Shown: positions 7,790-14,055 of the stretch, piece after piece
How the letters are laid out: each line of letters begins with the position of its first letter
Numbering within the stretch: the stretch's first letter is position 1
NCBI GenBank assembly: GCA_937960795.1
Contig: CALGPA010000086.1
Span: forward strand, 1-14,055
Origin: an uncultured bacterium
Lineage (GTDB): Bacteria; Cloacimonadota; Cloacimonadia; Cloacimonadales; Cloacimonadaceae
Reading direction: 5' to 3'
Length of the DNA stretch: 14,055 nt
The notes under the pieces: generated by a model
Told to the model about the DNA's origin: nothing
The model's database searches: none
What the model saw: the letters and a program-made list of their open reading frames with translations, nothing else
Program-made: the position numbers and the translations under genes

Positions 7790-9034
7790 TTAGCCTGAAT
7801 AACGGGTGATGACTATCGCACTATTGTGCCCGCCAAAACCCAAAGAATTTGACAACGCGGCATTGACTTCTTGCTTCACCGCTGTTCCGGGACAATAATC
7901 CAAATCACAATCCGGATCAGGATTTTGCAGATTCATCGTGGGATGGATGATCCCGGTCTCAATACTCTTGATACAGGCGATTGCCTCGATGCCTGCTGCG
8001 GCACCTAGCATATGTCCCACCATCGATTTGGTGGAATTTATCTTAAGATCATAGGCTCGTGAACCGAAAGCAGTCTTGATCGACTGAGTCTCGCCTTTGT
8101 CATTCAAGGGAGTAGATGTTCCATGAGCATTGATATAATCGATATCTTCAGGAGTGAGCCCGGCATCTTTGATCGCCATCAGGATGGCTCTGGAGCTGCC
8201 TTCCCCATCTTCTGTGGGGGCAGTGATGTGATATGCATCACCCGAAGCTCCATATCCGGCAAGCTCAGCGTAGATCTTGGCTCCGCGTGCTTTGGCATGT
8301 TCCAGCTCTTCCAAGACTAGGATTGCCGCGCCTTCACTCATCACAAATCCATCTCTCTCTTTATCAAAAGGTCTGGAAGCCGTCTGAGGATCATCATTGC
8401 GCGTGGATAGGGCTCTCATCGAAGTAAAACCGCCCACTGCCAAAGGTGTGACAGCAGCTTCTGTGCCTCCGGAGATCACGATGTCGGCATCGCCATATAT
8501 GATGGAACGCATAGCTGTGCCCAAAGCGTGGTTGGCACTCGCACATGCGCTCATTACGTTAAAATTGATTCCCTTAAAATTGTGCTCGATGCTGATATGA
8601 GCGGCTGCGATATTGCCGATCATCTTAGGAATAAAGAACGGGCTAATCCGGCGAGGCCCTGCAGTGTGACACTTGATGCATTCCTCTTCAAAGGTCATGA
8701 TGCCGCCGATTCCGGCTCCGGTGATCACGCCGGTGCGATCGGGATCAAACGCTGTGGCAGTCAAGCCGGCATCAGCGACTGCTTCACGCGCCGCGATCAT
8801 GGCAAACTGCGTGTAGATATCGAGCTTGCGCGCTTCTTTGTGATCAAAGTGATCATCAGCTTTATAATTCTTAATCTCCGCGGCGATCTGAACCGGAAGT
8901 CCACTGGCATCAAAGCGGCTGATCTTGCCGACTCCGACCACTCCGCCGATCAGGCTTTGCCATGTTTGGGCTACATTATGCCCCACAGGAGTGATGGCAC
9001 CTATTCCGGTTATCACTACTCTTCTTTGTCTCAT
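7790..9034 (-). CDS. fabF: beta-ketoacyl-ACP synthase II
   Basis: FabF condenses malonyl-ACP with a growing acyl-ACP in fatty acid elongation, in the cytoplasm. The 414-residue length is typical of the family. The Cys-His-His triad is present: C164 in VMSACASANHALG, H304 in NAHGTSTPLND, and H341 in STKSMVGHMLGAAAG, together with K336. The gatekeeper Phe lies in NSLGFGGHN (F400). The N-terminal RRVVITGIGAITPVG is typical. AGAGG at 9041-9045, 6 nt upstream, supports the ATG at 9034. The gene follows acpP after 141 nt that hold a large hairpin, so its expression can differ from that of acpP. I see nothing missing or truncated. Confidence 0.97.
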   Translation of the reverse strand: MRQRRVVITGIGAITPVGHNVAQTWQSLIGGVVGVGKISRFDASGLPVQIAAEIKNYKADDHFDHKEARKLDIYTQFAMIAAREAVADAGLTATAFDPDRTGVITGAGIGGIMTFEEECIKCHTAGPRRISPFFIPKMIGNIAAAHISIEHNFKGINFNVMSACASANHALGTAMRSIIYGDADIVISGGTEAAVTPLAVGGFTSMRALSTRNDDPQTASRPFDKERDGFVMSEGAAILVLEELEHAKARGAKIYAELAGYGASGDAYHITAPTEDGEGSSRAILMAIKDAGLTPEDIDYINAHGTSTPLNDKGETQSIKTAFGSRAYDLKINSTKSMVGHMLGAAAGIEAIACIKSIETGIIHPTMNLQNPDPDCDLDYCPGTAVKQEVNAALSNSLGFGGHNSAIVITRYSG

Positions 9035-9117
9035 ATTTTACCTCTAGTTTCAGCTTGATTGATACTGTGATGACAAAGTATCCCGTCTTCCACAGTAGCT
9101 CATACAAAGGCGGTCTT

Positions 9118-9163
9118 CGAAAATGGAACCAATCCTGATATCAATGCTATCAGGATTGATTCC
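9118..9163 (-). terminator. long hairpin between acpP and fabF, likely attenuator or partial terminator
   Basis: An almost perfect inverted repeat: an 11-bp inner stem (CAATCCTGATA at 9130-9140 with TATCAGGATTG at 9148-9158, 7-nt loop), one mismatch, then a 4-bp outer stem (GGAA at 9125-9128 with TTCC at 9160-9163). On the minus strand the stem is followed by ATTTTCG, a short T run. It begins 12 nt after the acpP stop. A leaky terminator here would give more acpP than fabF transcript, which fits the high demand for acyl carrier protein in bacteria; that role is inferred. Confidence 0.65.
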
Positions 9164-9175
9164 TCTTTGTCTCGA

Positions 9176-9409
9176 TTAACCGAGTTTTTCCTTCAGATAA
9201 TCGATGGCTTGGCCAACGGTACGAAGTTTATCCTGATCTTCATCAGGAATGGTCAGACCAAATTCATCTTCAAATGCCATTACCAGCTCGACTGTATCCA
9301 GAGAGTCAGCGCGCAAGTCTTCGATGAAGTTTGCTTCAGGAACGATCTGAGCTTCTTCGACGCCCAGTTTATCCATCACGATCTGTTTGACTTTTGCTTC
9401 AATATCCAT
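9176..9409 (-). CDS. acpP: acyl carrier protein
   Basis: Small acidic carrier of 77 residues that holds acyl chains on a 4'-phosphopantetheine arm for fatty acid and lipid synthesis. The attachment serine is S36 in the DSL motif (ADSLDTVELVMAFEDEFG). Helix I (VKQIVMDKLGV) and the acidic helix II recognition region are normal, as is the length. A full TAGGAGG ribosome site precedes the ATG by 4 nt, the strongest in the operon, as expected for an abundant protein. It lies 48 nt after fabG and is followed by a hairpin. No anomalies seen. Confidence 0.98.
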   Translation of the reverse strand: MDIEAKVKQIVMDKLGVEEAQIVPEANFIEDLRADSLDTVELVMAFEDEFGLTIPDEDQDKLRTVGQAIDYLKEKLG

Positions 9410-9413
9410 TGTT

Positions 9414-9420
9414 CCTCCTA
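9414..9420 (-). promoter_or_regulatory. strong Shine-Dalgarno of acpP
   Basis: TAGGAGG on the minus strand, 4 nt before the acpP ATG. It is the closest match to the anti-Shine-Dalgarno core in the window; neighbouring genes have AGAGG or AAGGA. This suggests acpP is translated at a high rate within the operon. Confidence 0.8.
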
Positions 9421-9457
9421 TGTTATTGAAGAGTGTTCTATTTTGGGTTTCTCTTTC

Positions 9458-10204
9458 TTAGTGCATGGTGAGGCCACCATCGATAGCGATGGTCTGCCCC
9501 GTGATATAGGCACTGTCTTCAGATGCCAAAAACATGCAAAGACGGGCTACGTCCTCAGGACTCCCCATCTTGCCTAGCGGGATAGCTTTGCCATATTGGG
9601 CTCGAACTTCCTCGCTCAAAGATGCTGTCATCTCAGTCTCGATAAATCCCGGTGCAACCGCATTTACTCGCACGTTGCGGCTGGCAAACTCTTTGGCGCA
9701 GCTCTTGGTAAAGGCGATCATCCCGCCTTTGGATGCAGCATAATTCGCTTGACCGGCATTGCCCATCAGACCTATCACGCTGGCAATATTCACGATGCTG
9801 CCCTTGCGAGCCCGCATCATGTGTTTAAAGGCTTTTTGAGTGCAGATGAAACTGCCTTTGAGATTGATGTCCATCACCAGCTGCCAATCTTCTTCCTTCA
9901 TGCGGATCATCAGATTGTCCCGAGTGACGCCGGCATTGTTGATGAGTGTGTCTATCTTATTGTGATCCTTGATGATCTGCCCAAATACCGCTTCTATGCC
10001 GGCCGCATCTGTCACATTGCCCACATAGCCATACGCATTTGCGCCGGAATCTTTAAGCGCCTTCACCGCCAGGTCGACGGCTTCTTCGCTCAGATCTAGC
10101 ACGATCACCGTCGCCTTGGCTTTGGCAAACGCTTCAGCGATAGCAAAACCAATGCCTCTGGCACTTCCGGTGATCACTACTACGGAACTTGTAAAATCGT
10201 GCAT
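9458..10204 (-). CDS. fabG: 3-oxoacyl-ACP reductase
   Basis: NADPH-dependent short-chain dehydrogenase that reduces 3-oxoacyl-ACP to 3-hydroxyacyl-ACP in each elongation round. The 248-residue length is standard. The Rossmann nucleotide motif is TGSARGIG (12-19), the NNAG motif is at 89-92, and the catalytic set is N114, S142, Y155 and K159 (NYAASKGG). The C-terminal ITGQTIAIDGGLTMH is typical of FabG. AAGGA lies 7 nt before the ATG. It sits between fabD and acpP, which separates it from the many other short-chain dehydrogenases and makes the FabG call firm. Confidence 0.97.
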   Translation of the reverse strand: MHDFTSSVVVITGSARGIGFAIAEAFAKAKATVIVLDLSEEAVDLAVKALKDSGANAYGYVGNVTDAAGIEAVFGQIIKDHNKIDTLINNAGVTRDNLMIRMKEEDWQLVMDINLKGSFICTQKAFKHMMRARKGSIVNIASVIGLMGNAGQANYAASKGGMIAFTKSCAKEFASRNVRVNAVAPGFIETEMTASLSEEVRAQYGKAIPLGKMGSPEDVARLCMFLASEDSAYITGQTIAIDGGLTMH

Positions 10205-10251
10205 TATATATTCCTTTTTAATAATCTTAGGGTATTCTCACTGAATGACGT

Positions 10252-11184
10252 TCACATCAGAACCGCTTCAAGCTCAGCAAGATCCACAATGCGATCAATT
10301 GAATATACCCGCAGTTCTTTGTCAATACTCTTTATCATTCCACTGAGTACTTTTTGAGGACCAAACTCGATAAAGAGCTCCACCCCACTATCTGCCATAT
10401 AGCGGACACTATCCACCCAATGCACTGCTGAGATGATCTGTTTGCCCAGTTTCTGCCGAGCTTCGTTGCCATCTTTGCTGGGCTGTGCGTCAAGATTGGA
10501 AACCACCGGTATCTGACCGGGATGAAAGCTGAATCTCTCCATCTCTTCAATCAACCATTTGCTGGCATCGTGGATGAGAGGCGTGTGAAACGGGCCGCCG
10601 ACAGTGAGTGGAATCACTCGCTTTGCCCCTTTGGCTTTGGCGATCTCACCGGCTTTTGCCACTCCGCCCTCAGTTCCGGAGATCACAGTCTGGATCGGCG
10701 TGTTAAAATTCACTGCCTGCACCAAGCCTGCGGATTCTGCTTCGCTGCAAGCTTCGATCACTTTCTCGGGTGCCAAGCCGATCACTGCTGACATCGCATA
10801 AGAGATATCTCCCACGGCTTTGATCATATACTCACCACGTTTGTGCACTATGTGCAAAGCATCTTCCAAGCTGATGATGCCGGATGCCACCAAAGCAGTG
10901 AATTCACCCAATGAATGCCCCGCTACAAAGTCGGGCACCAGGGGAAACTTTTGTTGAAACTTGCGTAGAGCCAAGACACTATGGAGGAGAATTGCCGGTT
11001 GGGTGATTCGGGTTTCCTTAAGAAGCCCTTCCGGACCCTCAGCCATGGCTTTATAAAGCTGCGTCTCATGCTCAACATCAAAATCCTGTACCATCTTTAC
11101 GAGTAAGGGATCCTCAGCAAAATAATCCGCGGCCATGCCCACATACTGTGCCCCTTGTCCCGGAAAAATAAATGCAGTCTTCAT
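10252..11184 (-). CDS. fabD: malonyl-CoA:ACP transacylase
   Basis: FabD moves the malonyl group from CoA to ACP, supplying the extender unit. The 310-residue protein has the N-terminal FPGQGAQYVGM oxyanion region (Q11), the nucleophile S91 in GHSLGE, R116 in KRGEYM and the catalytic H200 in GPFHTPLI. These match the known Ser-His-Arg-Gln set of the family. Its ribosome site AGAGG (11191-11195), 6 nt before the ATG, overlaps the fabH stop codon; the gap between the genes is 9 nt. Translation is probably coupled to fabH. No anomalies seen. Confidence 0.97.
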   Translation of the reverse strand: MKTAFIFPGQGAQYVGMAADYFAEDPLLVKMVQDFDVEHETQLYKAMAEGPEGLLKETRITQPAILLHSVLALRKFQQKFPLVPDFVAGHSLGEFTALVASGIISLEDALHIVHKRGEYMIKAVGDISYAMSAVIGLAPEKVIEACSEAESAGLVQAVNFNTPIQTVISGTEGGVAKAGEIAKAKGAKRVIPLTVGGPFHTPLIHDASKWLIEEMERFSFHPGQIPVVSNLDAQPSKDGNEARQKLGKQIISAVHWVDSVRYMADSGVELFIEFGPQKVLSGMIKSIDKELRVYSIDRIVDLAELEAVLM

Positions 11185-11193
11185 AGCTTACCT

Positions 11194-12186
11194 CTAATAT
11201 CTTGCCAAGATGCTTCCCCAGGTGAGCCCCGCCCCAAAGGAAGTGAGCAGCATGATGTCTCCCCTGCGGATCTTCTTTGCTCGCACCGCCTCATCTATCG
11301 CCAAAGGAACTGTCGCCGATGAGGTGTTGCCATATTTATGAATGTTTATGATCACTTTGCTGATCGGAATCTTCATCTTGTCTGCCAAGGCTTCGATGAT
11401 ACGCAGATTCGCTTGATGCGGAATCACCCAATCAACATCTAGGGCACTGAGGTGATTGCGCTTAAGCAGTTCATCCGATGAGGCATACATGCTCTTAACG
11501 GCGTTTTTGAAGATGCGATTGCCTTCCATATATACAGTGTGCTGATTTGCATCGACCGTTTCATGACTGGCGGGCAAACGCGAGCCTCCCGCTGCTTGCA
11601 TCAGATATTCTCCTTGGCTGCCGTCGGCGTCGATCTTCGCGTCTATGATGCGGGAAATGTCCGTCGGTTCGGTTCTTGAGATCACCGCCGCACCCGCCGC
11701 GTCTCCAAAGAGAACACAGGTGTTTCGGTCAGTCCAATTTGTGATCTTCGTGAGTATCTCCACGCCAACCACAAGGATATTCTTGGCTGCTCCGTTTTCG
11801 ACATACTGCCGTGCTACATCGCAAGCATAGATGAATCCCGTGCATCCGGCAGAGACGTCAAACGCCGGAATACCCTTCAGACCCAGTCTCTTTTGCAAGA
11901 TACATGCAGTGGAAGGGAAAGGATGATCACCGGATATTGTAGCTACCACTATCAGGTCGATATCCTTGAATCTCACATTGGACGATTCTATGGCATTTAA
12001 TGCCGCAAAATATGCCAAATCACTGGCGGCTTCTTCTTTGCTCGCCATATGACGTTCGACCATCCCGGTCCGCGTGCGAATCCATTCATCCGATGTTTCG
12101 ACGATTTTTTCTAAATCTTGATTGGTAATGATCTTTGACGGGGCATAGCTCCCAAAGGCTGCGAACTTGGCGAAGTAATTACTCAT
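11194..12186 (-). CDS. fabH: beta-ketoacyl-ACP synthase III
   Basis: FabH starts fatty acid synthesis by condensing an acyl-CoA primer (often acetyl-CoA) with malonyl-ACP. The 330-residue protein has the triad C115 (DVSAGCTGFIYA), H257 (IPHQANLRII) and N287 (KYGNTSSATVPLA). TSDEWIRTRTGM near residue 31 and the C-terminal SFGAGLTWGSILARY are standard for FabH. The ATG shares one base with the plsX stop (TAATG), and GAGAGG lies 5 nt upstream. Primer preference (straight or branched) cannot be read from sequence alone here. Confidence 0.97.
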   Translation of the reverse strand: MSNYFAKFAAFGSYAPSKIITNQDLEKIVETSDEWIRTRTGMVERHMASKEEAASDLAYFAALNAIESSNVRFKDIDLIVVATISGDHPFPSTACILQKRLGLKGIPAFDVSAGCTGFIYACDVARQYVENGAAKNILVVGVEILTKITNWTDRNTCVLFGDAAGAAVISRTEPTDISRIIDAKIDADGSQGEYLMQAAGGSRLPASHETVDANQHTVYMEGNRIFKNAVKSMYASSDELLKRNHLSALDVDWVIPHQANLRIIEALADKMKIPISKVIINIHKYGNTSSATVPLAIDEAVRAKKIRRGDIMLLTSFGAGLTWGSILARY

Positions 12187-13181
12187 TACAACCTCTCAAA
12201 ATACTCCTTTGTGTTTTGCACAAAACCGGATTTCCCGATGCGGGCACCAAAGCGAATCGCATTTTTGACCGCCTTGGCATTACTGCGACCGTGTGAGACT
12301 ACGGATATCCCGTTTAGCCCCACCAAAAGCGCTCCGCCATATTCTGTGTGATCAAGTTTTCTTTTGATATACCGATATGCCGGATACGACAGCATGGCTC
12401 CCAATTTTGCCACCCAATCTCGGTTGATCTGTTCCTTGAGGATAGCAAAGATGGAAAATCCCACTCCCTCAACGGTCTTTAGCATTACGTTCCCTACAAA
12501 TCCATCACATACGATCACATCTGTAATCCCGGACAATACATCCTTGCCCTCGATGTTGCCGATGAAATTGATGTCGCCGCTCTCCACCATGAGCTGATGC
12601 GCCTCTTTGGAAAGGCTATTGCCCTTGGCACTCTCCTCTCCGATATTCAAAAGACTGACTCTTGGCTGAGCTTCCTTGAAGAAATACTCAAAATACTTGG
12701 AGCCCATCACGGCAAATTGCATCAAATGCTGTGCATTGCAATCCACATTCGCTCCGATATCCAAGATGATCTCGTGCCCGCGCTGCGTGGGAAACACCCC
12801 CGCTATCGCAGGACGCAAGACATTCTTCATGCGCCCCAAAGTGAGCAAGGACGCACTCATCATCGCCCCGGTGTTACCGGCAGAGATGGATACATCAGCC
12901 TCGCCTTCTTTTTGCAGCGATATAGCGCGAACCATCGAGGAATCACGCTTGTGACGCACAGAGGCCGCGGCACTATCGTCCATCCCTATGCGTTGACTCG
13001 CATGCACTATCCTGATCCGAGCTGAATCGTAAAAATACTTGCTGAGCTCCTTGGAAACGATCTCTTCATCGCCGACAAGTATCACCTCGTCACAGAGATC
13101 CTCCTTGATGGCCAGAATGGCGCCCTCAATCTCGGGGAAGGGGGCACCATCACTGCCAAAGGCATCCAGCGCTATGCGCAA
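12186..13181 (-). CDS. plsX: phosphate acyltransferase PlsX (acyl-ACP:phosphate)
   Basis: PlsX converts acyl-ACP to acyl-phosphate, the donor used by PlsY to acylate glycerol-3-phosphate, and so links fatty acid to phospholipid synthesis at the membrane. The 331-residue protein opens MRIALDAFGSDGAP, the family's N-terminal pattern, and has ISAGNTGAMM, ILDIGANVDC, VCDGFVGNVMLKTVEG and EYGGALLVGLNG blocks typical of PlsX. The start is TTG: an in-frame stop (that of rpmF) lies two codons upstream and the next Met is residue 67, so no ATG start is possible without losing the conserved N-terminus. AAGGA within rpmF is 7 nt upstream. It overlaps fabH by one base. Confidence 0.96.
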   Translation of the reverse strand: MRIALDAFGSDGAPFPEIEGAILAIKEDLCDEVILVGDEEIVSKELSKYFYDSARIRIVHASQRIGMDDSAAASVRHKRDSSMVRAISLQKEGEADVSISAGNTGAMMSASLLTLGRMKNVLRPAIAGVFPTQRGHEIILDIGANVDCNAQHLMQFAVMGSKYFEYFFKEAQPRVSLLNIGEESAKGNSLSKEAHQLMVESGDINFIGNIEGKDVLSGITDVIVCDGFVGNVMLKTVEGVGFSIFAILKEQINRDWVAKLGAMLSYPAYRYIKRKLDHTEYGGALLVGLNGISVVSHGRSNAKAVKNAIRFGARIGKSGFVQNTKEYFERL

Positions 13182-13184
13182 ATC

Positions 13185-13364
13185 TTATTCCTTGATTTCG
13201 GTAATCTGCTTGCCGTTGTATGTGCCACAATTTTCGCAAATGTGGTGCGGACGCATGGAATCGCCACACTTTTGGCAAGTGCTGAAACTCGGCAGACTGA
13301 GAGCATCGTGAGTGCGACGTTTGTCTCTGCGGGTCTTCGAAGTCTTTCTTTTTGGTACTGCCAT
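13185..13364 (-). CDS. rpmF: 50S ribosomal protein L32, zinc-binding form
   Basis: A 59-residue component of the large ribosomal subunit. The N-terminus MAVPKRKTSKTRRDKRRTHD is the classical L32 pattern. The zinc ribbon has four cysteines, C30, C33, C43 and C46 (CQKCG and CENCG), so this is the zinc-binding form rather than the cysteine-free paralogue. The start at 13364 is chosen over an in-frame ATG 14 codons upstream because of the family N-terminus and an AAGGAG site 7 nt before it. It leads the rpmF-plsX-fab operon, a widely conserved arrangement. Confidence 0.96.
   Translation of the reverse strand: MAVPKRKTSKTRRDKRRTHDALSLPSFSTCQKCGDSMRPHHICENCGTYNGKQITEIKE
13189..13193 (-). promoter_or_regulatory. 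plsX ribosome binding site embedded in the rpmF coding end
   Basis: AAGGA, formed by the last Lys-Glu codons of rpmF, lies 7 nt before the plsX TTG. The rpmF stop and plsX start are separated by a single codon in the same frame. The site decides the TTG start and suggests plsX translation depends on ribosomes finishing rpmF. Confidence 0.7.
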
Positions 13365-13474
13365 TTCTATTCTCCTTTGGCTCTCAAGATTGCGAACCGA
13401 ATTCATTATTCATTCGTAAGTTCTCTATTTTACAAAACCGGATGCAATCTGATTCTATTATTTAACTCAATCAG

Positions 13475-13506
13475 ATCATAAAGTTGGAGCTCCCCTTTTT
13501 TGTCAA
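13475..13506 (-). promoter_or_regulatory. possible promoter of the rpmF-plsX-fab operon
   Basis: On the minus strand a perfect TTGACA (13501-13506) is followed by TATGAT (13475-13480), about 110 nt before rpmF. The 20-nt spacer is longer than the usual 17 for sigma-70 promoters, so the pairing is doubtful. The spacer contains the 8-bp palindrome GGAGCTCC (13486-13493). Other A/T-rich -10-like hexamers occur nearer to rpmF. Confidence 0.25.
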
Positions 13507-13572
13507 TCAAAAAAAGCTAAATGATGCCCATAACTACCGAAATCATAGCATTTAAAACACATGGAAGAGGCT

Positions 13573-13598
13573 TGTTTGGCTCTACCCAGATCCAAACA
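13573..13598. repeat. short inverted repeat
   Basis: TGTTTGG at 13573-13579 pairs with CCAAACA at 13592-13598 across a 12-nt loop. No T run follows on either strand, so it is not an obvious terminator. Function unknown. Confidence 0.4.
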
Positions 13599-13706
13599 GA
13601 GTGAGTCGAGGTCCTCAGGAAATCGCAAAACGGGTTTTTGGAGAATGAAGATGAGTATGCGAATTCTAAAAATCTGTCCACAAATCTGCAATGATTTACA
13701 CGATTT

Positions 13707-13728
13707 GGCCTAGATGATCTCGTAGGCC
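13707..13728. repeat. short inverted repeat
   Basis: GGCCTA at 13707-13712 pairs with TAGGCC at 13723-13728 with a 10-nt loop containing TCTC. No T run follows. Confidence 0.4.
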
Positions 13729-13779
13729 TATCCGCTTTGCTTTTACAGCCTCGCTTTCATATTGGTCTCTAGACGATCT

Positions 13780-13800
13780 CCGGTCGGCTTTAGCCACCGG
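13780..13800. repeat. short GC-rich inverted repeat
   Basis: CCGGT/ACCGG outer arms (13780-13784, 13796-13800) enclose GGC-TTTA-GCC (13786-13795) with one unpaired C. This forms a compact 8-bp stem with a four-base loop. No T run follows on either strand. Confidence 0.45.
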
Positions 13801-13868
13801 CAAAATGCAGACAGAAGCTTGAAGCGCTTAGATGGACTCCGGATAAGCCTCACTCCGTTTGACTTTCC

Positions 13869-13956
13869 GGAATGACTAATGTAGGGCTGGTGGTGAAGAT
13901 ATGGAATGACTAATCTTAGGCTGGTGGTAAAGATAGGGAATGACTAATGTAGGGGC
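13869..13956 (+). repeat. 34-bp tandem repeat, two full copies and one partial
   Basis: Copies begin at 13869, 13903 and 13937, each opening GGAATGACTAAT. Copies 1 and 2 continue through AGG/GGG, CTGGTGGT and AAGATA and differ at about five positions. Copy 3 diverges after about 19 bases into the GGGCGG hairpin. The copies abut with no spacers. There is no reading frame through the array. Confidence 0.85.
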
Positions 13957-13971
13957 GGTTTTTAGCCGCCC
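13953..13971. repeat. GC-rich hairpin at the end of the tandem repeat
   Basis: GGGCGG (13953-13958) and CCGCCC (13966-13971) form a perfect 6-bp stem with loop TTTTTAG. No T run follows on either strand, so it is not a standard terminator. Confidence 0.55.
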
Positions 13972-14019
13972 AACCGGGCAGAGAGCTTCGTTTCTATAGT
14001 TTCCGGATACACTTCTTAG

Positions 14020-14050
14020 CCCCACAAAACTGCTGCGCAATTTTGCGGGG
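14020..14050. repeat. long imperfect hairpin at the window edge
   Basis: CCCC, CAAAA and TGC pair with GCA, TTTTG and GGGG around a TGC loop: 12 base pairs, with two A/C mismatches. The last nine bases of the window (14047-14055) are also palindromic (GGGG-A-CCCC). Confidence 0.6.
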
Positions 14051-14055
14051 ACCCC

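Larger units (their letters stand above)
13507..14055. other. gene-free intergenic region with repeats and inverted repeats
   Basis: No reading frame here has a ribosome site, recognisable motif or credible length; the longest candidate is 62 codons. I recognise no tRNA or known structured RNA. The stretch contains several short inverted repeats, a 34-bp tandem repeat and a strong imperfect hairpin at the window edge. In many bacteria a DUF177 (YceD) gene lies directly upstream of rpmF; none is visible here. Confidence 0.6.

Noticed and set aside
8528..9058. 176-codon plus-strand reading frame
   Set aside because: Lies entirely antisense to fabF, whose catalytic motifs are intact; no ribosome site or motif of its own.
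9064..9096. ACTGTG/CACAGT inverted repeat upstream of fabF
   Set aside because: A 6-bp stem with a 21-base loop is expected by chance and is near neither a promoter-like sequence nor a T run.
13365..13406. Upstream in-frame ATG for rpmF adding 14 residues
   Set aside because: L32 proteins begin MAVPKRK, and AAGGAG is correctly spaced only for the ATG at 13364.
13560..13640. Possible tRNA or small structured RNA
   Set aside because: One short stem is present but there is no cloverleaf, T-loop consensus or CCA end, and no match to RNA families I can recognise.
13503..13691. 62-codon minus-strand reading frame upstream of rpmF
   Set aside because: No ribosome site, no recognisable motif, odd Cys/Phe/Ile-rich composition, and overlap with inverted repeats. 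It does not resemble DUF177.
13869..13956. CRISPR array
   Set aside because: The 34-base units are directly abutting with no spacers, number under three full copies, and have no cas genes nearby.

Overview
The window holds two convergent operons plus a gene-free, repeat-bearing end. It looks like a Gram-negative (double-membrane) bacterium of moderate GC content. The evidence is a secretin and its inner-membrane partners on the + strand, facing a classical rpmF-plsX-fabHDG-acpP-fabF-rnc lipid-synthesis operon on the - strand. The compact fused pilus-assembly genes and the general protein style suggest the Cloacimonadota or a nearby FCB-type lineage. That placement is an inference from protein style and has not been tested by search.

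Bases 1-4351 (+): the 3' end of a PilT-type secretion ATPase, then three tightly packed genes for an inner/outer-membrane envelope machine of the type IV pilus / type II secretion superfamily. The first is a 709-residue protein combining a PilM-like cytoplasmic region, one membrane helix, a PilN-like periplasmic domain and a TPR-like tail. The second is a 286-residue protein combining PilO-like and PilP/GspC-like parts. The third is a short 382-residue secretin. Junctions are an ATGA overlap and a 3-nt gap, so translation is probably coupled. The usual five alignment-and-gate proteins (M, N, O, P, Q) appear compressed into three polypeptides, which is the most unusual feature of the window.

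Bases 4372-6903 (+): a large hybrid sensor histidine kinase (CHASE4-like sensor, HAMP-like linker, PAS, HisKA, HATPase, receiver) that follows the secretin by 20 nt and is probably in the same transcript.

Bases 6946-13364 (-), in transcription order: rpmF, plsX, fabH, fabD, fabG, acpP, fabF, rnc. These make ribosomal protein L32, the PlsX acyl-ACP:phosphate acyltransferase that feeds phospholipid synthesis, the initiating and elongating condensing enzymes, the malonyl loader, the ketoreductase, the acyl carrier and RNase III. All catalytic residues I looked for are present. Regulation is visible at junctions: the plsX Shine-Dalgarno lies inside the last codons of rpmF with a TTG start, plsX and fabH overlap by one base, a long hairpin sits between acpP and fabF, and a terminator-like hairpin sits between fabF and rnc immediately before the rnc start.

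Bases 13365-14055: leader of the rpmF operon and then about 550 bases with no credible gene. This end carries a 34-bp tandem repeat (two full copies and one partial) and several inverted repeats. One of these lies at the very end of the window, suggesting a repetitive intergenic element.
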